In this document: one piece after another, positions 51,557 to 61,158 of the stretch
How the letters are laid out: each line of letters starts with the position of its first letter
Numbering within the stretch: position 1 is the stretch's first letter
Assembly (NCBI GenBank): GCA_039029535.1
Contig: JBCCFW010000015.1
Location: 18,397 to 82,396, forward strand
DNA length: 64,000 bases
Direction: 5' to 3'
DNA from: JBCCFW01 sp039029535
Lineage (GTDB): Bacteria > Acidobacteriota > JBCCFW01
Made by a program: the position numbers and the translations under genes
Notes under the pieces: model-generated
Told to the model about the DNA's origin: nothing
The model's input: only the letters and a program-made list of their open reading frames with translations
Database searches by the model: none

Positions 51557-54057
51557 TGACTCGCTCCGTGATGCGAACAGCCTTGCTGAGCGTCGATCGC
51601 ACCGATGGGACTCCCCGGTGGTGCCCGGCGCGGCGCGGGATCGCTCGCGTCGAGTCGACGCGCCCGTGCCGACTCGATCTCGCGACCGAGATCGCGATCG
51701 AGCGCCGACGAGCTCGACGACAAGCGTCGCTGGAGCTCCTCGAGCGCGACGCGCACTCGCGCTCGCACGCGGGGCGGCGCACTCGCGTCGCCAGCGAGCG
51801 TGACGAGCCGATGAACCAGGGTCTGCCGGACCACCTCCTCGACGGCGCGAAGACGCGGGGTCGCAGCCGTGGACGCACCGACGCGCTCGATCACGGTGCG
51901 CAAGACCTCGTCGAGGCTCGGGAGTCCGGGGTCGCGTCGGTGCTGCTCGATCAGACGCGCACAACGCTGGGGCTGGAACACCGCGGCGAAGACCCGGTCC
52001 GCGGCCGTCGCGGCGGCATCGAGAGGATCGAAGATCGGAGCGCTGCTCCCCCGGAACAGCTCGCGGTTCGACGGCGCCCCCGGTCCCCGGGGCGAGAGGA
52101 GGCTCACGACACGGTCCGGAATGTCGAGCTCGTCGGCGTCGACGCAGCGCAGCAAGACGTTCAAGGCCCGGCGCTGCTCGGCGGCACCCACCGACCGCAC
52201 GGTGGACGGCAGGCCCGTGCGTCGCTCGTCTCCCGTCACGGAGTGACGGTGGAAGGCCCCGGCGAGCGACTTCGCCGTGGCTTCGACCTGGAATCGGTGG
52301 AGGAGGTAGACGGGCACCAGCCTCTCCTGGAGCAAGCTCACCGGCTGACCCGGCGTGAGTCGATCCGGGCCGAAGCGAGCGAGCGCGTGGCGACGCAGGT
52401 CGAGCAGGCGATGCAGCTCGGCGATGGGGTCGCTCCCGTTGTCCCAGAGGTTGGCCAAGGGATGCGTGGCGCCGAGAGAGCGCGCGTCACTGTCGGTGAG
52501 GAGCTGCTCGCCGCCGGCCAGAGCGCCCTCCAGCAGCTCGCGACGCGCCATCTCGAGATCGCGACCGGGCCACTCCTGGTAAAGGTGTCGAATGGCCAGC
52601 ACGTCCCAGGAACCGACCCCGACGTCGTAGGCCTCCGACAGGTCGACCCGAGCCCCGCGTAGGCGAACGAGCGGCGCCGGGTAGTCCATGACCGAGGCAC
52701 GATCGCGCGCGCTGGCGGAGAACTCGTGACGAAGACCGAGGCAATGCCCCACCTCGTGCGCAGCGAGCTGCCGAATCCGCGCCAGCGCCACCTGCACGGG
52801 ATCGTCGGGTGCGCCGCTGCCCGTCTTCGCCGTGCCGACGAGCCCCTCGAAGAGCAGGCGATCCTGACGAAGGCGGAGCGAGCCGAGGACGACGTGCCCT
52901 TGCAAGCGCTCGCCGGTGCGGGGATCGAGAACGCCGTCTCCGTAGGACCAGCCGCGGGTGGATCGATGCACCCACTCGATGGTGTTGTACCGCACGTCGA
53001 GCGGGTCGACGCCTTCGGGCAGGAGCTCGACACGATAGGCATCGATGAAGCCCGCCGCCTCGAAGGCCTCGGCCCACCAGCTCGCCCCTTCGATGACGGC
53101 CGAGCGGATCGGCTCGGGGACACCGCGATCCACGTGGTAGACGATGGGCTCCACCACGCGAGAGCGCTCGGCCGACGGGTCGACCTTCTCGAGACGGTGA
53201 CGCACCGAGAACCGACGCACCGGCTGCTCGTCGAGCGCGGCGGAGTGATCGTGGAAGGAGATCGAGAAGGCTCCGGCGCGGGGGTCGTCGATCCGACGTT
53301 GGTAGCCGCCGTCGGGAAGACGCAGGAGCATGACTCGCTGCTGAAGCGTGATCGCTCCCTGGTCGGGCACGACGCGGGAGAGGCCGTCACCCGGCTGACC
53401 GCTCGTGAAGGTGAGCAAGCCTTCGAGAACGACGTTGTCGGGGAAGCTCCGACAGGCTTCCGGCAACAACGCCGAGCGGCTCGCGTCGAGCGAGAAGCTC
53501 CCGGCCCCCGCCGAGCGCAGGCTCCCCACGACACCGTGGAGGTCGGACAACACCAAGCCGGTGAGGTCGACGGCGAGCCCGTCGCCCGTCGGCTTCACCT
53601 CGGTGGTGGACCAGATCACCGAACGCGCGAAGGCCTCCTCGACGGCTCGACGCGCGTCGGCGTCACCGTCCTCGGCGCGGAAGGCGACGTTCTCCTCCTC
53701 GAGCAGGACCTTCTTCCCGAGCCGGCGGAAGCGGACGACGCGGGTCCGTCCGAGCTGACCTCGGTCGAGCCCGATGTCGTTGGCACCGAGCCCCGTGGTC
53801 AGCCCTTCGGTGAGCAGGTACCGACCGAGCAGGCCGCCCGCCGCGGGCCGTGGGAAGTGGAGACGCACGCTGCCCGCCGCCGCGTCGACCTGCACCGGCA
53901 GCAGTCCCGGCTGTACCGGTGACGTCGTCTCCTCGACCCGCTGCCCCCGCTTCTTGCGGGGGCGCGACTCGAAGGGCCTCGCAGCGGCGTCGGTCACGAG
54001 ACCGATGAAGACGAGGAGAGGGATCGCGAGCGGAGGACGACGATGGGAGCTGACCAT
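51553..54057 (-). CDS. Large exported zinc metalloprotease (HExxHxxGxxH, DUF5117-like)
   Basis: 834 residues from the ATG at 54057, which opens a signal peptide (LAIPLLVFIGLVTDAAA). A beta-rich N-terminal half (PVQPGLLPVQVDAAAGSVRL, FSISFHDHSAAL, RHRLEKVDPSAERSR) precedes a zincin domain: VIEGASWWAEAFEAAGF, GSLRLRQDRLLFEGL, HEVGHCLGLRHEFSAS (zinc His residues and Glu) and the Met-turn SVMDYPAP. This is the layout of planctomycete/bacteroidete DUF5117-DUF4953 proteases. The C-terminal third is helical and ends with an Arg/Ser/Pro-rich tail. Substrate unknown; probably periplasmic or extracellular. Confidence 0.85.
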   Translation of the reverse strand: MVSSHRRPPLAIPLLVFIGLVTDAAARPFESRPRKKRGQRVEETTSPVQPGLLPVQVDAAAGSVRLHFPRPAAGGLLGRYLLTEGLTTGLGANDIGLDRGQLGRTRVVRFRRLGKKVLLEEENVAFRAEDGDADARRAVEEAFARSVIWSTTEVKPTGDGLAVDLTGLVLSDLHGVVGSLRSAGAGSFSLDASRSALLPEACRSFPDNVVLEGLLTFTSGQPGDGLSRVVPDQGAITLQQRVMLLRLPDGGYQRRIDDPRAGAFSISFHDHSAALDEQPVRRFSVRHRLEKVDPSAERSRVVEPIVYHVDRGVPEPIRSAVIEGASWWAEAFEAAGFIDAYRVELLPEGVDPLDVRYNTIEWVHRSTRGWSYGDGVLDPRTGERLQGHVVLGSLRLRQDRLLFEGLVGTAKTGSGAPDDPVQVALARIRQLAAHEVGHCLGLRHEFSASARDRASVMDYPAPLVRLRGARVDLSEAYDVGVGSWDVLAIRHLYQEWPGRDLEMARRELLEGALAGGEQLLTDSDARSLGATHPLANLWDNGSDPIAELHRLLDLRRHALARFGPDRLTPGQPVSLLQERLVPVYLLHRFQVEATAKSLAGAFHRHSVTGDERRTGLPSTVRSVGAAEQRRALNVLLRCVDADELDIPDRVVSLLSPRGPGAPSNRELFRGSSAPIFDPLDAAATAADRVFAAVFQPQRCARLIEQHRRDPGLPSLDEVLRTVIERVGASTAATPRLRAVEEVVRQTLVHRLVTLAGDASAPPRVRARVRVALEELQRRLSSSSSALDRDLGREIESARARRLDASDPAPRRAPPGSPIGAIDAQQGCSHHGASH

Positions 54058-54159
54058 GAGCCGAGTCGACCAGACCGAGCAGGCCCGGGTCAACATCTTG
54101 CCCGCGATGCTCGGCTGGTGCCGGGCGAGCACGAGAAAATCGGGCTACCATCCTCGGAC

Positions 54160-54966
54160 ATGGACGATCGTCACGGACACCTCGAGCTTCCCAAGACCAC
54201 CCTCTGGCACGCCCTGCGCGGCGAGGGTCCGCCGGTCACCTTCCTTCACGCGGGCATTTGCGACGCGCGTTCCTGGGAGCCGCAGGTCGCCGTTCTCAGC
54301 GAACGCTTCACGACCCTGCGCTACGACCGCCGAGGCTTCGGGCTCTCCGAGAGCGAGTCCGACGACTACCACCCGCACGAGGACCTGCTCGCCCTCCTCG
54401 ACCACCTCGACATCGGTCGGACGCACCTCGTCGGTTGCTCACAGGGTGGGAAGATCGCCGTGGACTTCGCGCTCACGCATCCCGAGCGTGTCGGCTCGCT
54501 GGTCCTCACCTGCTCCGCGCTGTCCGGTCACGAGTACGAAGGCGAGTGGCCGGCGGTCGCTCACGAGCTCGAGCGGGTCTGCGAGGAGGACGAGGACGAC
54601 CTCGAGACGATCAACGACCTCGAGATCGACCTCTGGGTCGTCGGCTCCGATCGCACCCGCGACGACTTGCCCGCTCCCCTGCTCGCCCTCTGCCTCGACA
54701 TGAATCGCATCGCGCTCGAGGGACCGGAGCCGGACACGCTCTCACCCGAGCCGGCCGCCGCCACCCGGCTCGACCAGGTCGCCCAGCGAACCCTCGTCAT
54801 CACCGGCGAGCGTGACGTCCCCCGAACGTTGGCGAGCTGTCAGGTCCTCGTCGACGGCATCCCCGGCGCACGCCACGCGCAGATGAGCGGCTGCGCGCAC
54901 TTGCCCAACCTCGAGCGTCCCGAGGAGTTCAATGAGCTCGTCCTCGACTTCCTCTCCGAGGACTGA
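54160..54966 (+). CDS. Alpha/beta hydrolase
   Basis: 268 residues, cytoplasmic. Oxyanion region LHAGICDARSW, nucleophile elbow LVGCSQGGKIA (Ser), and catalytic His in SGCAHLPNLERP near the C terminus; an Asp in GERDVPRT completes the triad. The family covers esterases, lipases and haloalkane dehalogenases; the substrate cannot be told. ATG start with the upstream region shared with the divergent metalloprotease (102 bp). Confidence 0.87.
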   Translation: MDDRHGHLELPKTTLWHALRGEGPPVTFLHAGICDARSWEPQVAVLSERFTTLRYDRRGFGLSESESDDYHPHEDLLALLDHLDIGRTHLVGCSQGGKIAVDFALTHPERVGSLVLTCSALSGHEYEGEWPAVAHELERVCEEDEDDLETINDLEIDLWVVGSDRTRDDLPAPLLALCLDMNRIALEGPEPDTLSPEPAAATRLDQVAQRTLVITGERDVPRTLASCQVLVDGIPGARHAQMSGCAHLPNLERPEEFNELVLDFLSED

Positions 54967-54988
54967 GGAGCCGCCTGTCGGACTCCGC

Positions 54989-56704
54989 CTACGGGCAGTA
55001 CTCGGCAGGCAGCTCGGGCACGTCGACGGGCGTGAGTGAAGCGTCCTCGATCGCGACGCCGTTGACGTCGTCGAGACGGAAGACTCGAGCTCCATCTCCC
55101 ACGCCGACCTGAAGCTCCTCGATCGAGGTCAGGAAGAAGAAGCCCGTCTCGATCGACGAGTCCGCGGAGACGTACTCGAGGATGACGGTGCGACGACCGT
55201 CCGGACCGATCCCACACTCGATGCAGTAGGCGGCGAAGGGATCCGACGCCGTGGGGCCGTCCTCGCGGAAGTCCTCGCCACCCCGTCGCACGAGCAGCTC
55301 GCCCGCCCGCGTCGGCGTGTCGTCGATCATGGTGGTGTCATCAGGGACGACCATCACGAGACGGTCGGTGCCGCTGTCGGTCCACAGCGCATCACCGGCA
55401 CCACCTCCACCGAAGAAGTTCGGACCGAGCCAGTCGGTCGTCTGGATGTTCTCGTCGACGAGCCAGAACACCGTGTCCGAGCCCTCGCCACCGAAGAAGC
55501 GGAAGTCGTAGGTGTTGCCGCGGAAGACGGTGACGTCGTCGCCGTCGTTGGGGTCCAGGGTGTCGGTGCGTCCGTCGGCACCGTTGCCCAGGTCCACCGC
55601 GGCGCGCTGGATGTCACGGATGAAGAACCAGTCTGCCCCCGGACCACCATGGATGGTCGTCGTCTCGATGTCGAAGCGACCATCGGACTCGACGTCACAA
55701 CCGGCGACCAGCAGGTCGTCGTCGTTGAGCGAGGCGTCGACGCTGCTGCCGGTGCGGAAGTCGAGGGCCCAGCTCCGGTCGTAGATCAAGACGTCGGGAC
55801 CGCCGCCGAGGCTCCCGCTCCCGAAGCTGTGAACCTGTCCGGTCGCGCCGAGGTTCATGACGTCGCCACCCGACGAGCCCTCGAAGTACTGGGCGGCACC
55901 GCTGTACTCGACGCTTCCCGGCCGGGCCGGGTCGAGCTCCCAGCCGTGCTGACGCCCACGCCCGTCGGTTCGCGGGAGGAAGTCGCCGATGTTGGTGGCG
56001 AAGTTGTTCCAGTTGGCGAGGTCGTCGTTGCCGTCGTCCCAGTCCCAGTCGCCGGGAGGGAGGACGGGCGTGCCGTCGTGACCGTCGTCGTACTCGTTGT
56101 CCAGGAGACCCGCGAGGGGGAAGTCGGTGTCCTCCGGGGTCCAGCGACCGTTCCAGGACCACTCGTTGGCGGTCGGGAAGGTCAGGGTCGGCGGCTCCTC
56201 GACCCGCGGACGCCAGTCGAAGGGCGACACGAACTCGATCAGGTCGACCGCGGCACGCAGCATCATGACGACGTCACCGATGTCGATGGTCACCGAGTCG
56301 AGACGCGGGCTCGCCTGGTCGAGAGGATCGGCCGGCGTGATGTCGGCAGGCGCGACGTTGCCCCACTTCAGCTCGTCGACGCTCGGCGTCTCCAGGCTCA
56401 CCGCCATCCGCAACGCCCTCACGACGTCGGCGATGTCGACGACGCCGTCCGGAGCACCCACCGGCGCGAGGTCGCCCCAGGCGAACTCGCACTCGTCGCC
56501 GACACCGTTGCCGTCACCGTCGGCTTGGTCCCCGTTCGCGAACGGCGGACAGTTGTCGCACTCGTCTTCGAGCCCGTCGCCGTCGCTGTCGTCACCGGCA
56601 CAGCCGAGTCGGTGACTCGGGTCCGGGAGTTCGTTGGAGAAGAGCGACTGAGCGCTCGCGGAGGAGCAGAGGAGGATCGACACCAGCGCGAGCTCAATCT
56701 TCAT
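54989..56704 (-). CDS. Exported protein with TSP3, dockerin-like and RTX-like calcium repeats
   Basis: 571 residues from the ATG at 56704 (signal peptide ALVSILLCSSASAQ). A thrombospondin type 3 motif (DSDGDGLEDECDNCP, ADGDGNGVGDECE) leads into two dockerin-like segments: WGDLAPVGAPDGVVDIADVV and WGNVAPA followed by VTIDIGDVVMMLRAAVDL. The C-terminal half has RTX-like Asp/Gly motifs (GGPGADWFF, DLGNGADGR, GGEGSDTVFW) suggesting a calcium-dependent parallel beta structure. Overlaps the preceding gene by 11 bases. No cohesin is in the window; the role may be calcium-stabilised surface binding. Confidence 0.78.
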   Translation of the reverse strand: MKIELALVSILLCSSASAQSLFSNELPDPSHRLGCAGDDSDGDGLEDECDNCPPFANGDQADGDGNGVGDECEFAWGDLAPVGAPDGVVDIADVVRALRMAVSLETPSVDELKWGNVAPADITPADPLDQASPRLDSVTIDIGDVVMMLRAAVDLIEFVSPFDWRPRVEEPPTLTFPTANEWSWNGRWTPEDTDFPLAGLLDNEYDDGHDGTPVLPPGDWDWDDGNDDLANWNNFATNIGDFLPRTDGRGRQHGWELDPARPGSVEYSGAAQYFEGSSGGDVMNLGATGQVHSFGSGSLGGGPDVLIYDRSWALDFRTGSSVDASLNDDDLLVAGCDVESDGRFDIETTTIHGGPGADWFFIRDIQRAAVDLGNGADGRTDTLDPNDGDDVTVFRGNTYDFRFFGGEGSDTVFWLVDENIQTTDWLGPNFFGGGGAGDALWTDSGTDRLVMVVPDDTTMIDDTPTRAGELLVRRGGEDFREDGPTASDPFAAYCIECGIGPDGRRTVILEYVSADSSIETGFFFLTSIEELQVGVGDGARVFRLDDVNGVAIEDASLTPVDVPELPAEYCP

Positions 56705-57554
56705 TCGCGAAGTTCTCCAGGTCGGGCAAGCCGACGGTGCGGACCTGTGCCCGACCGACGATGCGGAGCTCGGTGGGCTGATGACGATCGGGCTTCTTCT
56801 TGCAGGTCGCCACGACCTCCTCGGGCTCCCGCAAGCGGTACGGCTCGCCACGCTCGGACGGGACGAGGAGCGACGCGAGCTCGTCACCCAGGCGCTTGCC
56901 CAGGCGGCGGCGGCACTCCTTGGTGGGGACTCGGTTGCCGGCGCCGGCATCGACCGAGTCCTCCTTCGAGATCCACGCCCCGCGGTGCATGCCGAGGCCA
57001 TGGAGGAAGTTACGCTCGGCCGGTCCCAAGAAAATGGGGGCGCCGTCGATCTCGAAGGACTCCCAGAGTCTCAGGGTGAGACGGCGGACTTCAGCGGACT
57101 CCACCACCTCCTCCTCGGAGCTCTCCTCGGTGGGCAGCGGCGTGCCGGGCGTCGAGTCGACGGTGCGACCGATGAAGCGAGCGAGACTCTCCGCCGGCAG
57201 GCTCCGGGGATACCAAAACGGCGTCAGCTCGCCGGCCCAGCGCAGGTGCGCCTCGGCCTGGCTCGTGCCGAGCAGCACGAGCTTCGCCTTGCCACCCCGG
57301 TTGCGGTAGTCCTCTGCGAGACGCAGGGCGGCATCGGCCTCCTCGCCCTCGCCCACGCCGAGCACGAGCGAGTCGGCCTCGGTGAGGTCGAGGAGGTCCT
57401 CCAAGTCGGGACGCGGTCCGAGCTGTCGAGCCTCGACGCCTTGCCGCTCCAGGCCGGCCTGCGTGCGGTGCTCGGTCGTCTCGAAGCAGAGACGAGCCTC
57501 GGGCCGACGCGTTTCCTTGGGGTCCCCTCCAGTGGGATCCTTCGAGCCAGTCAT
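56694..57554 (-). CDS. Pseudo-receiver and winged-helix protein of unknown function
   Basis: 286 residues, cytoplasmic, acidic. Residues about 15-135 look like a receiver fold: RLCFETTEHRTQAGLERQGV, ADSLVLGVGEG, GKAKLVLLGTS, then YPRSLPAESLARFIGR at the position of the KPF loop. The phospho-acceptor Asp and the Lys are missing, so it should not be phosphorylated. Residues about 165-260 resemble an OmpR-type winged helix: FLHGLGMHRGAWISKED, KECRRRLGKRLGDELASL, PYRLREP. It may be an atypical transcription factor or a structural protein. It overlaps the start of the calcium-repeat gene. Confidence 0.55.
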   Translation of the reverse strand: MTGSKDPTGGDPKETRRPEARLCFETTEHRTQAGLERQGVEARQLGPRPDLEDLLDLTEADSLVLGVGEGEEADAALRLAEDYRNRGGKAKLVLLGTSQAEAHLRWAGELTPFWYPRSLPAESLARFIGRTVDSTPGTPLPTEESSEEEVVESAEVRRLTLRLWESFEIDGAPIFLGPAERNFLHGLGMHRGAWISKEDSVDAGAGNRVPTKECRRRLGKRLGDELASLLVPSERGEPYRLREPEEVVATCKKKPDRHQPTELRIVGRAQVRTVGLPDLENFANED

Positions 57555-57653
57555 CGCGGCTCAATCATGCCCTCGCCCCGCGGGCGGGAACAGGCGCCCG
57601 TTCCGAGAACTCACCGGGAGGCGCGTCGTTTCGCGCCGACCGCGTCCTCCGAC

Positions 57654-59876
57654 TCAGAAGCCGTCGAGGCGGAGATCGTCCCCAGCGAGGCTCAACCTCA
57701 GCGTCGGGGGCCCACCGGCGACGAGGTAGATCTCCAGTGTCCCGGCCGGTCCCGGCAGGCCGGCACCGGCCACCAGGAGGCTGTCCCGGTCCTCCACGTG
57801 GGCCACGAGGAGGTCGTCCACGGGGTCGAGGCCACCCGCCAGGGCGGCGGCCACCGCCGCCGGATCGGCGCTGATCGACGGGACGTGCAGCAAGTGCTGA
57901 GGCTCACAGCCCGCGTCGGGCACGGCCGGACAGGGGTCACAGGCATCACCGACGCCGTCGACGTCCGCATCGTCCTGCGACGGATCCGCGATGGCCGGGC
58001 AGACGTCGCAGGCGTCCCCCACCCCGTCGGCGTCTCCGTCTTCTTGCAGGGGGTCGGCGTCCGACGGACAGGAGTCGCAGGCATCACCCACGTCGTCGCC
58101 GTCGGCATCCTCCTGGCCGGGATCCGCGATCGCCGGGCAGACGTCACAGGCGTCACCGGCCCCGTCGGCGTCACCGTCCTCCTGCAGCGGGTCGAAGGTC
58201 GTCGGACAGACGTCGCAGGCGTCGCCCGCCAGGTCGTCGTCGGCATCGAGCTGCAAGGGGTCCGAGAGGCCCGGGCAGCGATCGCACGCCTCGCCGTGCC
58301 CATCGCCGTCATCGTCTTCTTGCCCGACGTTGCTCGTCACGGGGCAGTTGTCGCAGGCGCTGCCGAGCCCGTCGCCGTCGGGATCGGCCTGATCCGGGTT
58401 GGGATCGTCGACGCAGTTGTCGTCGACGTCGGGCACGCCGTCCGCATCGGCGTCGGGCAGGGTCGTCGTGAGGACGACCTCGACGAAGCCGGTGGCCACC
58501 GCGCGTCCGCTGGCGTCCTCGACGACCAGGCTGCGCAGGCCGGGCGCCGCGTCGGGGTCGACGTCGACGCGGAAGCTGATCGCGTCGTAGGTCCCGCCAC
58601 CCAGGGTCGTGAAGAACGGTGAGTGCACGGTGACGCCCGTCCCCGTGATCGAGACGGGATCTCCCGCGCTCGGGAGCTCACCGGCCAGCGCCGCCACGCC
58701 CATGAGCAAGCCCTGACCACCTTGCGGCACGATCGTGGGCGTCGTGCGATAGGGCGTGCCGGGCCCGGCCACGAAGCCGATGTCGCGCAGCGGTGCTCCG
58801 CGGGTGACGCTGAGATCGAGAACCGAGGTCATCCCGAGGACGGCCGACTCCAGCGTCGGCGTGGTGGTCGAGAAGTCGGTGTCGATGTCGGTGGGCCCGT
58901 CCCGGTAGTAGCGCGGCATGTTCGACGCGGAGTAAAGCGTCGGGCTGGCGCCGTCGGCGTCCAGCGGCTCGACCCAGGTCTCGACGTCACCGTCGGGCAG
59001 GCCTTCGAGAAGGTAGGTGCCGTCGCTGCGCGTGACCGCCGAGGAGATCACGCGACCCTCGAGGTCGGCGGCCACCACGTGAGCGCCGAAGATCGGCACG
59101 TCGAGCTCGTCGGTGACCAGCCCTTCCAGCCGCGCGCTGTCGGCGTTCCAGCTCGGGGCCGGATAGCTTCCGGCGATGGCCGCCACGTCGTCGGGGCTGG
59201 GGTCGCGCTGCGACAGCAGCCCGGCCGTCGTCCACGGGTACATGGTCGCGCCACCCACCGGTGAGTGACCGAGACCGAGCGCGTGTCCGATCTCGTGAGT
59301 GGCCACTGCCTCGATGTCGATCCGGCTCGGGTCGACATCGCCGTCGCTGGTCCATTCGTAGGAGAAGCCGTTGAACACGATGTCGGTGTCGATGATTTCG
59401 CCGGCCTCGGCGCCGCTCGTGCGCCACCAAGTGAAGGTGACCGCGAGCGCACCGCCGATGTCGACGTCGTCGCCAGGATCGGAGTTCTCCTGGTTGACGA
59501 CCGTCGAGCTCTCGGTCCAGAAGACCGAGAAGACACCGTTGTTGGCCACCTCGCGCGGTGGGGCCCCCGCTTCCTCGAAGAAGTCGACGAGGCTCTCGTC
59601 GAGGGAGGACCACGCCGTGAAGGCCGCGCGGAGGGAATCGAGGTCGCTCCCGTCGTTCACGTCGGCCGAGCCCGCCGGATCGAGCTGATAACGGAGCTGA
59701 CCCAAGCTGACCTCTTCTTGATCGGTGCCCGCGTCGGTGAGGTCCCAGGCGATGGGCTGCGGATCCGTGCTGCTGACGGTGTTGCGGACGAAGGCGAAGG
59801 CGTCGGTCACGACCATCGTCAGCACGAGCGAGACGACGCCCGAGGCGACGACCACGCACTGCTTGCGCACGCTCAT
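57654..59876 (-). CDS. Matrixin-like metalloprotease with thrombospondin type 3 repeats
   Basis: 740 residues with a signal peptide ending near TDAFA. The catalytic domain contains ATHEIGHALGLGHSPVGG and ATMYPW, the zinc-binding HExxHxxGxxH and Met-turn of the M10 family. A carboxypeptidase-regulatory-like beta domain (about 245-310; LEGLVTDELDVPIFGAHVVA, TYLLEGLPDG) and an IPT-like domain follow, then eight or so TSP3 calcium repeats (DADADGVPDVDDNC, DVCPAIADPGQEDADGD) and a short C-terminal strand region. Its ATG overlaps the stop of the upstream gene (ATGA). Likely a secreted, calcium-stabilised protease. Confidence 0.87.
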   Translation of the reverse strand: MSVRKQCVVVASGVVSLVLTMVVTDAFAFVRNTVSSTDPQPIAWDLTDAGTDQEEVSLGQLRYQLDPAGSADVNDGSDLDSLRAAFTAWSSLDESLVDFFEEAGAPPREVANNGVFSVFWTESSTVVNQENSDPGDDVDIGGALAVTFTWWRTSGAEAGEIIDTDIVFNGFSYEWTSDGDVDPSRIDIEAVATHEIGHALGLGHSPVGGATMYPWTTAGLLSQRDPSPDDVAAIAGSYPAPSWNADSARLEGLVTDELDVPIFGAHVVAADLEGRVISSAVTRSDGTYLLEGLPDGDVETWVEPLDADGASPTLYSASNMPRYYRDGPTDIDTDFSTTTPTLESAVLGMTSVLDLSVTRGAPLRDIGFVAGPGTPYRTTPTIVPQGGQGLLMGVAALAGELPSAGDPVSITGTGVTVHSPFFTTLGGGTYDAISFRVDVDPDAAPGLRSLVVEDASGRAVATGFVEVVLTTTLPDADADGVPDVDDNCVDDPNPDQADPDGDGLGSACDNCPVTSNVGQEDDDGDGHGEACDRCPGLSDPLQLDADDDLAGDACDVCPTTFDPLQEDGDADGAGDACDVCPAIADPGQEDADGDDVGDACDSCPSDADPLQEDGDADGVGDACDVCPAIADPSQDDADVDGVGDACDPCPAVPDAGCEPQHLLHVPSISADPAAVAAALAGGLDPVDDLLVAHVEDRDSLLVAGAGLPGPAGTLEIYLVAGGPPTLRLSLAGDDLRLDGF

Positions 59877-60427
59877 CGCCGCTCCCCGTTCGGCTCACGA
59901 TTCAGGGCGGGACGGTCGAGACCGGCGGCTCTCACGCGAGAGCGTAGATCGTCGAGGCTCAGCCTCTCGAAGCGTGAGGGCGCACCGTTGATGCCGCGCA
60001 GGTCGCGGACGAGCTCGTCACCGTGTCGCCGGAAGACCCCCTGACGCAGCCCGCTGATCACGTAATGCCCGTGGGCTCGCTCACGCAGGAAGAGCGCGGC
60101 CGTCTCCCCCACCGTCAGCTCGGGCATGCCGTCGTGGGTCAGCGCGAGCCCGTCGAGCTCACCGCCCACTCGCGTGAGGGTGAGCGGTCCCGGAGGCGGC
60201 TCACCCGCAAGGACCTCTTCCTGCTCCAACGTGTAGGTCGTGACGATGACCCGCCCGGAGTCACTCCAGCCGACCGTGCTGTCGACCACGCGCGCCAGCA
60301 CGCAAGCTTCGGAGGCAGCGGCGAGTCGCTCGATCGAGAGATGACGGAGGCTGGCGGCCTCGCTGGAGCCGGACACCAGAGCGCCCGCGAGAAGCACGAC
60401 GGCGAGCACGGTGAGGAGACGTTGCAT
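59873..60427 (-). CDS. Exported hypothetical protein preceding the matrixin gene
   Basis: 184 residues from ATG 60427 (GGAGG seven bases upstream; signal peptide VLAVVLLAGALVSGSSEAA). SEACVLARVVDSTVGW, VIVTTYTLEQEEVLAGEPP and LTVGETAALFLRER resemble a small domain found near planctomycete matrixin genes that acts in trans with them, possibly as an export or activation partner; this is by context only. The stop overlaps the start of the matrixin gene, so the two proteins are made together. Confidence 0.7.
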   Translation of the reverse strand: MQRLLTVLAVVLLAGALVSGSSEAASLRHLSIERLAAASEACVLARVVDSTVGWSDSGRVIVTTYTLEQEEVLAGEPPPGPLTLTRVGGELDGLALTHDGMPELTVGETAALFLRERAHGHYVISGLRQGVFRRHGDELVRDLRGINGAPSRFERLSLDDLRSRVRAAGLDRPALNREPNGERR

Positions 60428-60630
60428 GGGGAGACCTCCGACCCGGGTCCGCGGGTCGGTCTTCCCAACAGCAATGGTGGTGCCAGGCACTCATGGCGGC
60501 GAAGGGCGCGGCTTCACCGGCGGGCGACGGGAGGAACTCCAGTCGAGCTGTCCTGGCTCCCATCACTGCGACGCACCAGCTCGGCATGGAGAGGGGCGCG
60601 GACCCGCAAGCGGGGTCGAACACGTCTGGA

Positions 60631-61158
60631 TCAGCCGAGGGCCGTTGAAGCTTCCTCGGTGGGACGTTCGACCGGTCGACCTGCTGCAGTCGCGAGACGT
60701 CGCGAGCTGCGCCAGCCACGCACCCAGTGCCACAGGTGAACCACCGCGAACACCAGCGAGCTGACGACGTGCAGCAGCGCGTTGCGGTCGCGCCAGGTCT
60801 CGTCGACGCTCACCTGGATGAGGTAGCCGGAGGCGACCATGGGGATCACGAGACACGCGAGCGTGAGCCCGCTGCCCCGATGGCGACGGTAGCCGGCGCG
60901 GAGCCGGCCGAGCACGTGGTCGCGGAGGAAGAGGCCCAGGCCCACCAGCCACAGCGGCGCGATGAGCACGTGCAGGTGCTGAGCGTGCGGCTGCCAGGGG
61001 TGGCCGAGGATGGAGAAGGACTCCGGGTCCGGCTCCATGAAGTCCTTCATGATCCAGTACGCGACGCCGGTCACGAGCAGGCCCATGCTGGTCCAGTTGA
61101 GGAACCAGCGCTGAGCCCGCGGGGTGCGACCGCCGATGCGGGAGCCGACGCCGCTCAC
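60631..61158 (-). CDS. Four-helix cytochrome b-like membrane protein
   Basis: 175 residues with four transmembrane helices (about 17-38, 57-78, 96-116, 127-148). Histidines HAQHLHVLI, LLHVVSS and VVHLWHW are placed at helix ends as in DUF4405/cytochrome b561-like subunits that bind heme b and move electrons across the membrane. Basic N- and C-terminal tails. It is last in the ApbE - porin - FMN-binding protein unit, overlapping the FMN-binding gene by four bases. Confidence 0.72.
   Translation of the reverse strand: MSGVGSRIGGRTPRAQRWFLNWTSMGLLVTGVAYWIMKDFMEPDPESFSILGHPWQPHAQHLHVLIAPLWLVGLGLFLRDHVLGRLRAGYRRHRGSGLTLACLVIPMVASGYLIQVSVDETWRDRNALLHVVSSLVFAVVHLWHWVRGWRSSRRLATAAGRPVERPTEEASTALG

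Noticed and set aside
57900..58450. Short tandem DNA repeat near GTCGCAGGCGTC
   Set aside because: It encodes the thrombospondin type 3 calcium repeats of the matrixin-like protease and needs no separate explanation.
60600..60620. Stem GACCCGC/GCGGGGTC as terminator of the ApbE operon
   Set aside because: It lies in the right place but needs a bulge, has only a two-base loop and no U tract.
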